Positions 46,889-54,869 of a DNA stretch of 64,000 bases are shown piece after piece. The stretch comes from Pyrodictiaceae archaeon (GTDB lineage Archaea; Thermoproteota; Thermoprotei_A; Sulfolobales; Pyrodictiaceae): contig JALVSY010000030.1 of NCBI GenBank assembly GCA_027036135.1, positions 148,501 through 212,500 of the forward strand, read 5' to 3'. How positions within the stretch are numbered: position 1 is the first letter of the stretch; every line of letters starts with the position of its first letter. Position numbers and translations under genes: made by a program. The notes beneath the pieces were generated by a model. The model saw only the letters and a program-made list of their open reading frames with translations, was not told where the DNA came from and did not search any database.

Positions 46889-46957
46889 AACTCAGTGAGA
46901 GAGCTCGTCCTCACCCCGGGGCCATGCCCGGTCGGATGGTTTGCTATTCATCACTAT
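46889..46957 (-). ncRNA. candidate C/D box guide RNA (cluster member 1)
   Basis: On the minus strand a perfect C box GTGATGA (46948-46954) and a D box CTGA (46892-46895) lie about 50 bases apart. Inside are a D'-like CCGA and a C'-like GTGAGGA, giving 12-13-base guides (ATAGCAAACCATC and CGAGCTCTCTCA). The D'-C' linker is long and can pair with itself. It is the first of three box-like sets in this non-coding region. Confidence 0.45.
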
Positions 46958-46963
46958 CCCTGG

Positions 46964-47026
46964 CTTAGATGAAGAGGGTTATCGGTCAACTGAGTAGCTA
47001 CGTGATGAAGCTGGACCCGCTTGATA
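46964..47026 (+). ncRNA. candidate C/D box guide RNA (cluster member 2)
   Basis: Forward strand: C-like TAGATGA (46966-46972), D' CTGA (46990-46993), C' GTGATGA (47002-47008), a 12-base guide, and D-like TTGA (47021-47024). The D' guide ends TTATCGGTCAA. The internal pair is perfect and the outer pair is imperfect. Confidence 0.42.
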
Positions 47027-47044
47027 CATTTCGGCCACGTTGTG

Positions 47045-47113
47045 CCTCAGAGGAGCCAGGGGATATTTCATCGCATCTATAGCTCATTGACGTCCGACGG
47101 GTCTTCATCGGCT
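47045..47113 (-). ncRNA. candidate C/D box guide RNA (cluster member 3)
   Basis: Minus strand: C-like CCGATGA (47105-47111), C'-like GCGATGA near 47070, and D CTGA (47047-47050). The spans are longer than canonical, so this is the weakest of the three. Confidence 0.3.
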
Positions 47114-47169
47114 GAGTAGTTCCATAACTGATATCATTATCTACGTCGGTAAATCGACCCTTCTTCATC

Positions 47170-47196
47170 CACCCCTTGCAGAGAAGGCAGGGGGTG
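47170..47196. other. strong ten-pair stem-loop in non-coding region
   Basis: CACCCCTTGC and GCAGGGGGTG pair over ten positions (one G-U) around a seven-base loop AGAGAAG. It lies about 40 bases beyond the stop codon of the convergent HD gene at 47235. It may be part of another RNA or a terminator. With members 1-3 it accounts for most of the 349-base gene-free stretch 46886-47234; I see no coding frame there. Confidence 0.5.
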
Positions 47197-47234
47197 TACG
47201 TTTATGTCGGCCTCCTCACACTGTTCCGGGATAA

Positions 47235-47978
47235 TTATCTAAGGCCCAGTATCTGTTCTATAAACTCTCTTAGTGCATCACGGCCCTTTGCGTAATATAT
47301 CTTCGCGTACTCGAAGATAGGGAGCCTTTTTAGTGCCTCATTGAACACTTTTATGGCTTTTGTATCAGGGATTTCCAGCTCTATGTCGAGACACACTCTC
47401 CATATAATATCCTGTATCTTTGCTATCATTTCCGAGTCTGTTGAATCGGCTTGGTGAACTATCTGTGACTCGATCATTGTGAAAGGAACAGTGCCGTGAA
47501 CCTCTGCTACTGCTCTAATAAGTCGCTCAGGTGCACTGCGCGACGAAAGCTCCGCTACCATGGCGAAGTCGTGGCTAAAGTACCAGTCTGAGCGAGGCCT
47601 ATATCCACCAGTTAGAGGGTCTCGCTCGTATTGATAATATTTGAATAGGTCGTGGAGTATTGCTGCTGCAATTACTATATCCCTATCAATGCTTGCCCCA
47701 TATATACCGCTATATACCTCCATTAATTTCTCGGATATCTCGGTAACGCCAAGAGTATGATCAAGTAATCCCCCAGGATACGCATGGTGCTTCTTTGGAG
47801 CAGCGGGGCTCTCTATGAAGCTTATGCGTGGCTCTACCTTAGTGAAAGTTATTACAGGGTTCTCCAGAAGCTCCTTAGTAATCTTTCTTATCTCATTGTC
47901 TCTTATTTCACTTATTTTTGATTCAAGAATGGATATTATTTTCCGTGCCCTCTCCTCTAGGGCCTCCATGTCCTCCAC
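47235..47978 (-). CDS. HD-domain phosphohydrolase
   Basis: A 247-residue metal-dependent hydrolase. HD ligands appear as HHAYPGGLLDHTLGVTEIS (residues about 64-82) and AAILHDLFKYYQY (about 104-116), with later FSHDFAMVAEL and VAEVHGTVPF. The pattern resembles the HD part of YhaM-type 3'-5' exoribonucleases, without an OB domain. Substrate unknown: nucleotide or RNA 3' ends. ATG start; ATG 47969 is possible. Confidence 0.78.
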   Translation of the reverse strand: MEDMEALEERARKIISILESKISEIRDNEIRKITKELLENPVITFTKVEPRISFIESPAAPKKHHAYPGGLLDHTLGVTEISEKLMEVYSGIYGASIDRDIVIAAAILHDLFKYYQYERDPLTGGYRPRSDWYFSHDFAMVAELSSRSAPERLIRAVAEVHGTVPFTMIESQIVHQADSTDSEMIAKIQDIIWRVCLDIELEIPDTKAIKVFNEALKRLPIFEYAKIYYAKGRDALREFIEQILGLR

Positions 47979-48067
47979 CCATTACGCAATCATGATTGGT
48001 TTATAGGGTTCCTAGTAGTTCTTGATTCCTCGTTGTCGTGTGTTAATATAGGTTTGTGGAGAAGGGT

Positions 48068-48135
48068 GGCTCAGAGCTGGTGTCCATCATCAGTACTCAA
48101 GGGCTCTCAGCAATACCAGCCCTCTTCATAGCCAT
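48068..48135 (-). ncRNA. candidate C/D box guide RNA
   Basis: Minus strand: C-like GCTATGA (48126-48132), D' CTGA (48107-48110), C' CTGATGA (48087-48093), a 12-base guide TGGACACCAGCT, and D CTGA (48071-48074). Three boxes are perfect. The linker after D' can pair with the first guide (AGGGCT/AGCCCT). It sits in the gap between the HD protein and CCA enzyme genes. Confidence 0.52.
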
Positions 48136-48219
48136 GAGGTACTATTTGTTATTCAACTCATTAATAGAGCTTACCGCTAGGAGGGAAAGTGGCACTAATG
48201 AGAAAGGCAGGTCATCGAT

Positions 48220-49641
48220 ATGATGTGCAAGCATAACGAGATAGAGCTAGAGGTATTAAGAAGCATAGTGCCGACAAGGGAGGATAGAGAGCTTCTCAAC
48301 ACTGTGTCGGAGAAGGCACGTTCTCTTATAAGCAAGTTCCTTGAAGAGGTTAGTATAGGCGCGCTCATAACTCTTGAGGGAAGCTATGCTAAGGATACTT
48401 GGCTACGTGGAGATGTTGACCTAGACTTATTCATACTATTACCGCGAGAGAATTGCCTCAACATAATAGAGCAGGGACTTATAGATAGGCTCGAGGAGTG
48501 GCTACGAGAAAAAGGCTACATAGTTCAGCGCAGGTATGCCCAGCACCCGTATCTACGTGTATTTTTGGACAATGTATGGGTAGAGGTTGTACCTGGTTGC
48601 CGGGTCGATGATCCTTCTAGGCCTTTGACCCCTGTTGACCGGACACCGTTTCATCGAAGATACGTGGTATCACATACGACGCCGGAGCAGAGGAACGAGA
48701 TACGATTATTGAAGTCGTTTCTGAAAGGCATAGAGGTGTATGGCGCGGAGATAGCTGTTCAGGGTTTTTCTGGCTACCTTGCAGAACTCCTAGTGATAAA
48801 GTATGGATGCTTCCGTGATCTCCTAATAGAGGCTAGTGAGAATTGGAGACCCCGGCTTGTAATAACCCTCAACGAGGTAGAGAAAGAGTATGTTAATAAG
48901 CTTAGAAAAATGTATCAAGATGCTCCACTGATAGTAGTGGATCCTGTTGATCCCGGCCGCAATGTCGCTGCTGCTTTGTCGTATAGGTCGTTTGCAACAT
49001 TTATACTAGCGGCAAGACTCTATTTGGAAAAACCGTCTATCAAGTTCTTCCACGTGAGCAGAGGGAAATATCTCATCCAAAGCCCCGGAGAAATAGTAGC
49101 AGGGACAGCTGATAGAACAGAAAACATAGTACTGGTAACGCTCTCCTCCGATGAACCAGAGCCTCCTGATAACTTCTGGGGCATTGCTCGCCGTGTAGCA
49201 CGCCTGGTAAAAAGAGTACTCGAGATAAATGATTTCAGAGTACTTGATCACAGCGTGTATGTAAATAAGGATAGCACAAGAGCACTCATAGCATTAGAGC
49301 TCGAGAAGAGAATAGTATCTAGGTATAAGCTGCACTATGGACCACCTGCATGGAACAAGGAGAATACATCCAAGTTCCTAGAGAAACACTTGGCAAGCGG
49401 CTCTATAGGGCCCTGGGTAGACGAATCAGGCAGACTCGTTGTTATCAGGAAGAGAAGGTACACTGATGCATTAGATGCTATAAGGGAGACAATAAACCAG
49501 TGGCTTCCAAGCTCGGCTCGAAAATACCGTATCAAGGTATCAATGCTTCTAGGCCTTCTAGACTCCCTTCATAGGGATGAGCTCCAATGGCTAGAGAAAT
49601 TCGTGACAAAAAGACCTCAGTGGATGAACTCATACCGATAG
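48220..49641 (+). CDS. cca: CCA-adding enzyme, archaeal class I
   Basis: Adds or repairs the tRNA 3' CCA end. The nucleotidyltransferase signature GSYAKDTWLRGDVDLDLFI (catalytic aspartates) occurs near residues 54-72, followed by WVEVVPGCRVDD and the archaeal central domain FLKGIEVYGAEIAVQGFSGYLAELLVIKYG. 473 residues is typical. All four tRNA genes in the window already encode CCA, so repair may be its main task for them. It overlaps the kinase gene by 55 bases. Confidence 0.95.
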   Translation: MMCKHNEIELEVLRSIVPTREDRELLNTVSEKARSLISKFLEEVSIGALITLEGSYAKDTWLRGDVDLDLFILLPRENCLNIIEQGLIDRLEEWLREKGYIVQRRYAQHPYLRVFLDNVWVEVVPGCRVDDPSRPLTPVDRTPFHRRYVVSHTTPEQRNEIRLLKSFLKGIEVYGAEIAVQGFSGYLAELLVIKYGCFRDLLIEASENWRPRLVITLNEVEKEYVNKLRKMYQDAPLIVVDPVDPGRNVAAALSYRSFATFILAARLYLEKPSIKFFHVSRGKYLIQSPGEIVAGTADRTENIVLVTLSSDEPEPPDNFWGIARRVARLVKRVLEINDFRVLDHSVYVNKDSTRALIALELEKRIVSRYKLHYGPPAWNKENTSKFLEKHLASGSIGPWVDESGRLVVIRKRRYTDALDAIRETINQWLPSSARKYRIKVSMLLGLLDSLHRDELQWLEKFVTKRPQWMNSYR

Positions 49642-50357
49642 AGAGGGCAAGGGACGCGATATGTTATCCTGACCCGATGTCTGAAACCTGTGACAAGCTG
49701 ATAAAAGCCCTAGTAAGGAGCGGTATAATGTACTTCGTCAACAAGGGCCCCATAACTATAAACAGGTACAAAGTACTTGGCAAGGGCTGGGCAAGCATAG
49801 TATTCTTGGCAAGAATAGGCAACAGAGACGTGGCTGTCAAGGCCCTGAGGCCTGGCTCGCGGAGACACACACTACTCCACGAAGCCGCAATGCTCCTAGC
49901 AGCCTCAAGACTTGACATATCCCCAAGGCCTTACTACTATGACCACCTCTTCATAGCGATGCAGTACCTGGACTCAATCCCCCTAATAAACTACGCCAAA
50001 CAAGCCAACCTCTTGGAACTAAGATATGTGCTCAGAAGGTTACTAACAAAAGCCTATCTACTAGACCTCATCGGTATAAGCCACAACGAGCTAGCTAGGC
50101 CACATAACCAAGTCTTGGTAGAGAAGGGGACCAGTGAGCCCTACATAATAGACTTCGAGGCCGCAACGATATCAACAAACCCATCAAACTTAACACAGTT
50201 AGTGGGCGGCATCCTAAGAATAAGGAAGATAAGAGAAACCATAGACATAGACGTCTCCGAGATAAGAGAACTGCTACGAGGCTATAAGCTCGCAAAAAAC
50301 ACTGAACAGAGAACCGAAGTGGTGAACATCTTGATAAACAGGATCGCTCCACTCTAA
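49587..50357 (+). CDS. RIO-like archaeal protein kinase
   Basis: A 256-residue kinase-fold protein. The glycine loop is LGKGWASIVFLA, the ATP lysine lies in RDVAVKALRP, and the catalytic loop reads GISHNELARPHNQVLV where RIO kinases have HGD, so the general base aspartate is replaced by glutamate. The metal site is IIDFEAAT (DFE rather than DFG). This matches a poorly studied archaeal family. ATG 49587 lies inside cca after a GGGATGAG site, so translation is coupled. Confidence 0.75.
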   Translation: MAREIRDKKTSVDELIPIERARDAICYPDPMSETCDKLIKALVRSGIMYFVNKGPITINRYKVLGKGWASIVFLARIGNRDVAVKALRPGSRRHTLLHEAAMLLAASRLDISPRPYYYDHLFIAMQYLDSIPLINYAKQANLLELRYVLRRLLTKAYLLDLIGISHNELARPHNQVLVEKGTSEPYIIDFEAATISTNPSNLTQLVGGILRIRKIRETIDIDVSEIRELLRGYKLAKNTEQRTEVVNILINRIAPL

Positions 50358-50399
50358 AAACGGCAAGAAATAGGGAGCGAATAAAGAGGGAACACCGAG

Positions 50400-50765
50400 A
50401 TGGTTGTTAAGGACCAAGCCACCTTATGCGAGGCTATAGAACTACTTCCAAAAAGAGCTAGGAAAACCATCATAATGATAGTACTCAATAATGGCTACGC
50501 AACAAAAGACGTAGCCGAGTTAATGGGAGTAAGCATATCAGCTGTCTCGAGATACACACATGATGAACTAGCGCCAAGCGCGTCCTCGCTATGCAGACTA
50601 CTTAGCCTAGTAGATGAGAAGACCAAGACGCAGATAATCAATTACATAGTAGAGGAGCTATGGTTAGTTCTCTCAATGCTTCTGAGAGAAACAGAGCCCT
50701 CAATCATAGAGCAAATAGCAGACGACATTGCAAGAATAATAGTGAAGAAGACCGAGACTAGGTAG
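50400..50765 (+). CDS. helix-turn-helix transcriptional regulator
   Basis: A 121-residue protein with an N-terminal HTH (KTIIMIVLNNGYATKDVAELMGVSISAVSRYTHDELAPS) and an all-helical C-terminal part that may dimerise. It resembles small crenarchaeal XRE-like or sigma-70-region-4-like HTH proteins. It follows the kinase gene by 42 bases, on the same strand. ATG start. Confidence 0.72.
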   Translation: MVVKDQATLCEAIELLPKRARKTIIMIVLNNGYATKDVAELMGVSISAVSRYTHDELAPSASSLCRLLSLVDEKTKTQIINYIVEELWLVLSMLLRETEPSIIEQIADDIARIIVKKTETR

Positions 50766-50780
50766 CATATAAGTTATTGG

Positions 50781-50865
50781 TGCGGGGGGTGGGATTTGAA
50801 CCCACGCAGGCCTACGCCAGCGGGTCCTAAGCCCGCCCCCTTTGACCTGGCTCGGGCACCCCCGC
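50781..50865 (-). tRNA. tRNA-Leu (anticodon TAG)
   Basis: Minus strand. Acceptor GCGGGGG (50859-50865) pairs with CCCCCGC (50782-50788), discriminator A at 50781, and CCA is encoded at 50778-50780. The anticodon arm is GCGGG-CTTAGGA-CCCGC with TAG in the loop. The long variable arm makes this a class II tRNA of 85 bases, which fits leucine. No intron. Confidence 0.96.
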
Positions 50866-50962
50866 GCCCACCGAGCAGCGGGGGATTACCCCGGGTGCTA
50901 ATGACTCTAGACTAATCCTGGGATAAATATAATTTTACCGTCATAGAGTCCTTAGTTCTTCG

Positions 50963-51559
50963 CTACTTACCTTTATCCATGTATTGTCTTATCACTTCTC
51001 TTATCACGCGGATCAAGGTCTCACCACTACATTCGCCCAGGCTTACCTCAAAGAATTTCTCTATCGCGTAACATTCTTTCTCAATAATTTCCTTTGAGTT
51101 ATTAGCCTCCGAGTATAGGTTGATTAGCTTCTCGTTTATTCTCAGGAACTCTGGTCCCCACTTGAACACCGAGAGCAACTCTTGTGCCTGCTCATTAAAC
51201 CCTGTAATTAACAGTGATGCTGCTAGGGCTTCAGCACTACTAAGCAAGTATGGTTTCCCATAGTTTACGGGATTAGCTGCAAGTAATAGGGGGAGCCTTC
51301 TACGAAGACCCCGGTGCTTACCAAGTATCGTCCTTATTTTCCGCCATGACGCGTCAAGTACTACTACACCGTAGCGCTCTAAGAGGCCTTTGTCAATCTT
51401 CGATAAAGGATGCGGAGACAAGGGGTCAAGCACAATGCTGGTTGCTGGTAGCCTCTCTACACGCTTCACCATGCCAAGTCTTATCAGTTTATGCACTGTA
51501 TTGTACCTGGGATTATCGTGTCGATAGTAAAGCGCGTATAGCTTCACCATCTTAATCAA
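50963..51559 (-). CDS. tsr3: Tsr3-type rRNA aminocarboxypropyltransferase
   Basis: Adds the acp group from SAM to a hypermodified small-subunit rRNA base. The 198-residue protein has IVLDPLSPHPLSKID, VVVLDASWRKI, RRLPLLLAANPVNYGKPYLLSSAEALAASLLITGF and FKWGPEFLRIN, all diagnostic of the family formerly called DUF367. ATG start; ATG 51550 is an alternative. Monocistronic. Confidence 0.92.
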   Translation of the reverse strand: MIKMVKLYALYYRHDNPRYNTVHKLIRLGMVKRVERLPATSIVLDPLSPHPLSKIDKGLLERYGVVVLDASWRKIRTILGKHRGLRRRLPLLLAANPVNYGKPYLLSSAEALAASLLITGFNEQAQELLSVFKWGPEFLRINEKLINLYSEANNSKEIIEKECYAIEKFFEVSLGECSGETLIRVIREVIRQYMDKGK

Positions 51560-51691
51560 CGCTCATTGCTGCAAATACAATGCTCCCATTTTCATGAAAT
51601 GCTCTATCAACAAGTATATTTTCGCTACCATTGATATAGTTTACCCGGAGCACTCTCTAGCCCGAATACTCTTCCTCGGAGGAGAACACGC

Positions 51692-51937
51692 ATGCCTAAA
51701 GCCATAGTGCTCATAAACACCGAGATAGGGGCTGACGAAGAGGTATTCGAGACCCTCAAAAATGTTCCAGAGATGAGAGCTGCGTACATGGTCTACGGGC
51801 TATACGATGTAGTGGCTATAGTAGAGAGCGACGATATGAACAAGCTAAGAGACATAATATATAAGCACATAAGAAGCCATGGCAAGGTTCGCTCAACACT
51901 AACCATGATAGTTGTAAAGGACTACGAGAAGAAGTAA
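51692..51937 (+). CDS. stand-alone Lrp/AsnC ligand-binding (RAM) domain protein
   Basis: An 81-residue ferredoxin-like alpha/beta protein made of only the effector-binding domain of Lrp regulators: AIVLINTEIG, FETLKNVPEMRAAYMVYGLYDVVAIVES and MIVVKDY. There is no DNA-binding domain. Such proteins form dimers or rings and may bind amino acids or modulate Lrp regulators. It precedes tiaS by 34 bases on the same strand. Confidence 0.85.
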   Translation: MPKAIVLINTEIGADEEVFETLKNVPEMRAAYMVYGLYDVVAIVESDDMNKLRDIIYKHIRSHGKVRSTLTMIVVKDYEKK

Positions 51938-51971
51938 CAGGGGATCCCCGCCTGAAGGGGAGAGAAGCCTA

Positions 51972-53207
51972 GTGATCCTAGCCATAGGCATTGATAGTTT
52001 TGATACCGCTTTTGCAGGCTGCACGACACATTTTTCCTCACTATATGTAGCCGCTCTACTAAGTAGTGGCTACGAACTGGCAGATTACCCCTGGCTCGTG
52101 AGACTTAATCCAGCAATACCCTGGAAAACCCGAGGCAATGGAGCTATAGCGCTATACGTCTATGTTGATAGTCGCGACGATGCTACCAGGGCTATTCAAT
52201 TACTAAGGGAACTTACAAGAGCTTATAGTATTAGCCCCAAGGCATCCTATATAGCTGTGCTATTCGGCCACGATGATATTAGGGAGTATTTAGCAGAAAG
52301 ACCACAGTGCCTAACATCCCTGTATGATAGAGCGGTACACGAGGCTATTCCTAGAGACCTTGTACATGACTGCATAAGGAATATGAGGTCTAATATAATA
52401 GATGTTTTGGGACTAGATAATCGTGGTATTGTGGGCTCTGTTGCTGCACTCGGTATGAGACTTGATGACTATACCTTTGAGCTTACAATGTACAGGAAGA
52501 TAGAGAACTGGAATAAGCCAAGAGAGATAGATAGGGATAGCATTGTGCGATTCGACGTAGCTACTAAGCCCTACACATTCCTTAACATAGACTACACTAT
52601 AGGAAAACCACTAATAGCACCCCATGGCTACGACCCTGTACTCTACGCTGTTAGGGGTGAGAATCCCGATATACTCCTAAAGGCGCTCACCTTGATAGAT
52701 CCCGGTGAGGAACCGAGCCACGGGATACTGCATAGAAGTAACCAGGCAACAGACGCTCATCTGCGCAGGAAGAACATAAACCAGATACGCCCATACGACA
52801 ACGTTGTAGTGAAAGGTATCCTTAGGAACCCCCGCTGGATTCCCGGAGGTCACTTGCTCCTAGATCTATGCGACGATACTAGCTGCATGATTGTAGCTTT
52901 TTATCGTGAAACCAGGTGGCTAAGACACTATGCTGCATCTCTGACTGAGAACTATCTAGTGGAGGTTGGTGGCCAAGTAAAGCCGCACCGCGACACCATA
53001 ACGCTTAACGCTGAATACGTCGGAATAAGAGGTTGTTTAAAAGAACCATGCATGTATACAGGGCCACTAACTCTTAGGCCTCCCCCTAGTACCTTCCACC
53101 ACCTAATGCGCCCCCCAGAACGCAGGGCGGGAGAAAAAGCACTAATACTAACTCCTCCGAGGATCGTATTCATTCAGAACCAAGAGACTTTACAGACTAG
53201 TAACTGA
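51972..53207 (+). CDS. tiaS: tRNA-Ile2 agmatinylcytidine synthetase, divergent
   Basis: Attaches agmatine to C34 of tRNA-Ile so that it reads AUA. N-terminal ATP-site residues read GIDSFDT (usually GIDDTDS), followed by GCTTH and VRLNPAIPWKTRGNGAIAL. An OB-fold region (about 290-350) is present. The usual four-cysteine zinc ribbon near the C-terminus is missing, although the terminal LRPPPSTFHHL segment that normally follows it remains. 411 residues. The start is GTG 51972. Agmatine may be drawn from the same pool as the window's polyamine enzymes. Confidence 0.88.
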   Translation: MILAIGIDSFDTAFAGCTTHFSSLYVAALLSSGYELADYPWLVRLNPAIPWKTRGNGAIALYVYVDSRDDATRAIQLLRELTRAYSISPKASYIAVLFGHDDIREYLAERPQCLTSLYDRAVHEAIPRDLVHDCIRNMRSNIIDVLGLDNRGIVGSVAALGMRLDDYTFELTMYRKIENWNKPREIDRDSIVRFDVATKPYTFLNIDYTIGKPLIAPHGYDPVLYAVRGENPDILLKALTLIDPGEEPSHGILHRSNQATDAHLRRKNINQIRPYDNVVVKGILRNPRWIPGGHLLLDLCDDTSCMIVAFYRETRWLRHYAASLTENYLVEVGGQVKPHRDTITLNAEYVGIRGCLKEPCMYTGPLTLRPPPSTFHHLMRPPERRAGEKALILTPPRIVFIQNQETLQTSN

Positions 53208-53664
53208 CCCCTCAGCTTCCTCTGGAGCCCACATAGATGGGATTTACTAACATATTTTTGCTGCAGTAATGACTAGAGCTATACCAAGTTTACCAAGGTG
53301 CCGCGCCCCTATGCTTCCTGTAAACAATGGCGACACCATCTCATTGACTGGTATCAAAAATCTATATATTGTTTGTTAATATGACTCAGAAATTATATTC
53401 AATACCCTTGTTTATTTGTATAAACTACTAATAAGATTCCACTTGGTATTATTGCTAAGGATAGAAGAAGTGTAATTGTCCACACGAAGTAGAGGGGTCT
53501 GGAGCTTCTCCATAATATCTGGTATACTTTTATTAGTAAAGTGTTTTTCTTATAGTTTCTAGAAAGGACCCCTAGCTTTCCTGTGGAGTGGGAATAACGA
53601 TCCCTGTAAGGAGCGGCAGAGTTAAGAGAAGGCAAAGCCAGTTGTTCACAATGGGTAGCGGGGT
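53208..53664. other. gene-free stretch between tiaS and Sec61 beta
   Basis: No convincing gene. It is AT-rich in the middle. A minus-strand open frame ends at 53399; its last ~40 codons encode one hydrophobic segment (FVWTITLLLSLAIIPSGILLVV), but the only ATG lies inside Sec61 beta on the other strand, so a single-pass microprotein is possible but unsupported. No guide-RNA box pairs or strong hairpins were seen. Confidence 0.5.
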
Positions 53665-53859
53665 TTGCCGCGTAGTAAGAGGAGGCAGAAGAGCTCCTCC
53701 AAGGAGGAAAAGGCGAAGGATACGTCACCCACCGTGTTTACAGCTGCAGGACTATTAGCGTTCAGCGAAGAAGAAGCATTAATAAAACTAGAACCAATAC
53801 ATGTATTGGCTCTAACCATAGGACTTATAGCAGTGGTTCTCTTCTTCTCAGTAGTCTAG
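53665..53859 (+). CDS. preprotein translocase subunit Sec61 beta (SecG family)
   Basis: A 64-residue tail-anchored subunit of the SecYEG channel. A basic, serine-rich N-terminus is followed by TAAGLLAFSEEE, the archaeal family signature, then one transmembrane helix (HVLALTIGLIAVVLFFSVV). The start is TTG 53665 after AGCGGGG. Alone on its strand. Confidence 0.92.
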   Translation: MPRSKRRQKSSSKEEKAKDTSPTVFTAAGLLAFSEEEALIKLEPIHVLALTIGLIAVVLFFSVV

Positions 53860-53886
53860 CGAAATAGCCAATAAGGCTAGGTATGT

Positions 53887-53906
53887 GAACCGAGCATGCT
53901 CGGTTC
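53887..53906. repeat. perfect 20-base palindrome
   Basis: GAACCGAGCATGCTCGGTTC is its own reverse complement. It lies 27 bases after the Sec61 beta stop and 50 bases beyond the stop of the convergent membrane-protein operon. It could be a bidirectional terminator hairpin or a dimeric protein-binding site; an operator is less likely because no promoter faces it. Confidence 0.75.
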
Positions 53907-53956
53907 GCGGCCTCTATCATCATATTTTGTTCTCAGATGTCCGGCAGGGCTACTCC

Positions 53957-54112
53957 TCATCTTCTCTCCTCTAGACCGAGCCCTAGTAAGAGATAACCAA
54001 TACCAGCGGCTAGTATAGACGAAGCTATGTCTCCTAAGTGGAGCATATACACACTCAGCGCGAAGAACCCTATTCCAGCCCCTAAGAGTGTCACGCTTAG
54101 ATACTTATTCAT
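53957..54112 (-). CDS. 51-residue two-helix membrane protein, last gene of MoxR/DUF58 operon
   Basis: A short gene easily overlooked. ATG 54112 follows the stop of the preceding membrane protein by seven bases and ends at TGA 53957-53959. The sequence opens MNKYLSVTLLGAGIGFFAL, continues SVYMLHLGD, and ends with a second hydrophobic helix AAGIGYLLLGLGLEERR, so two short membrane helices joined by a loop. No family recognised. Its position argues it is translated with the operon. Confidence 0.68.
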   Translation of the reverse strand: MNKYLSVTLLGAGIGFFALSVYMLHLGDIASSILAAGIGYLLLGLGLEERR

Positions 54113-54119
54113 ACTCTAA

Positions 54120-54869
54120 TCACCTGACCCCAAATAGTTTGAGCAACGCGAAGTAAACTATTGCGTAGACAAGGATGTCTAGATTTCTTAGCCTCCTACT
54201 TGATGGTGTAAAAAGCTTAATGACGTAAGCTATGAGTGTTACAGCGGCATAGAAGGGCTCGTGATACGTTATTGAGGGAGCTAGGCTAGCGAGGTAAAGA
54301 GCTATCCTAAACCCGTTGTCAGGCGTTAATGTGCTTAGTAATTTTCTCGCTACTAGTGCTTCTCGTGGCACAAGTCTATGCCCGGAGTAATATCCGTAGG
54401 TGACTGAGGAAGCGAATAGTGCTGCAAAGCCATAGATTATTGCGGCGCCTTGGCTGCTTAGGCCGAGTTCTTTAAGTCCCTCGATACTCGTGTTACTCAG
54501 TGCGTATATTAGGATTGACGAATACGTTATAGTTACTATTGCTACAAGTATTCCCAGTAGTAGAATCCTTGCGCTATACCTGGGTACAGGAGTATGTGAA
54601 CGGATCCCGGTTAGCGATGAGAAGACCGCATAGAGTAATACTAATATAGAGAGCATGTTACTGAGATAAATAGCTAGTATCGCGGCCGCCGATACGGATA
54701 ACAAGTAGGATAACCAGTCAACTCTAATAGCTATAGCAGTGGCCGCTATGCTCAGGCCAACTACGGGTACTAGGATAGCAGACGGCACAGTCCCGTAATA
54801 GGTAATAACGGTAACTAATGGTAATAACGCCGACGATAACACTAGTATAGTTGAAGCACTAGGCCGCAT
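54120..54869 (-). CDS. polytopic membrane protein of the MoxR/DUF58 operon
   Basis: A 249-residue protein with about six to seven hydrophobic helices and short loops; no catalytic motif. It overlaps the DUF58 gene by 11 bases and is followed by the 51-residue membrane protein. In such clusters a membrane protein accompanies MoxR and DUF58; its role is unknown. ATG start. Confidence 0.72.
   Translation of the reverse strand: MRPSASTILVLSSALLPLVTVITYYGTVPSAILVPVVGLSIAATAIAIRVDWLSYLLSVSAAAILAIYLSNMLSILVLLYAVFSSLTGIRSHTPVPRYSARILLLGILVAIVTITYSSILIYALSNTSIEGLKELGLSSQGAAIIYGFAALFASSVTYGYYSGHRLVPREALVARKLLSTLTPDNGFRIALYLASLAPSITYHEPFYAAVTLIAYVIKLFTPSSRRLRNLDILVYAIVYFALLKLFGVR

Noticed and set aside
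47113..47172. A fourth possible C/D set on the minus strand (GGATGA, CCGA, ATGATA)
   Set aside because: C box is off-consensus and no D box is found at the right distance.
53399..53728. Minus-strand frame ending in a hydrophobic helix
   Set aside because: Its only ATG lies within Sec61 beta, and the hydrophobic part lacks a convincing start; kept only as a remark.
53917..53923. ATGATGA on the minus strand near the 20-base palindrome, as a C box
   Set aside because: No CTGA follows at usable distance.
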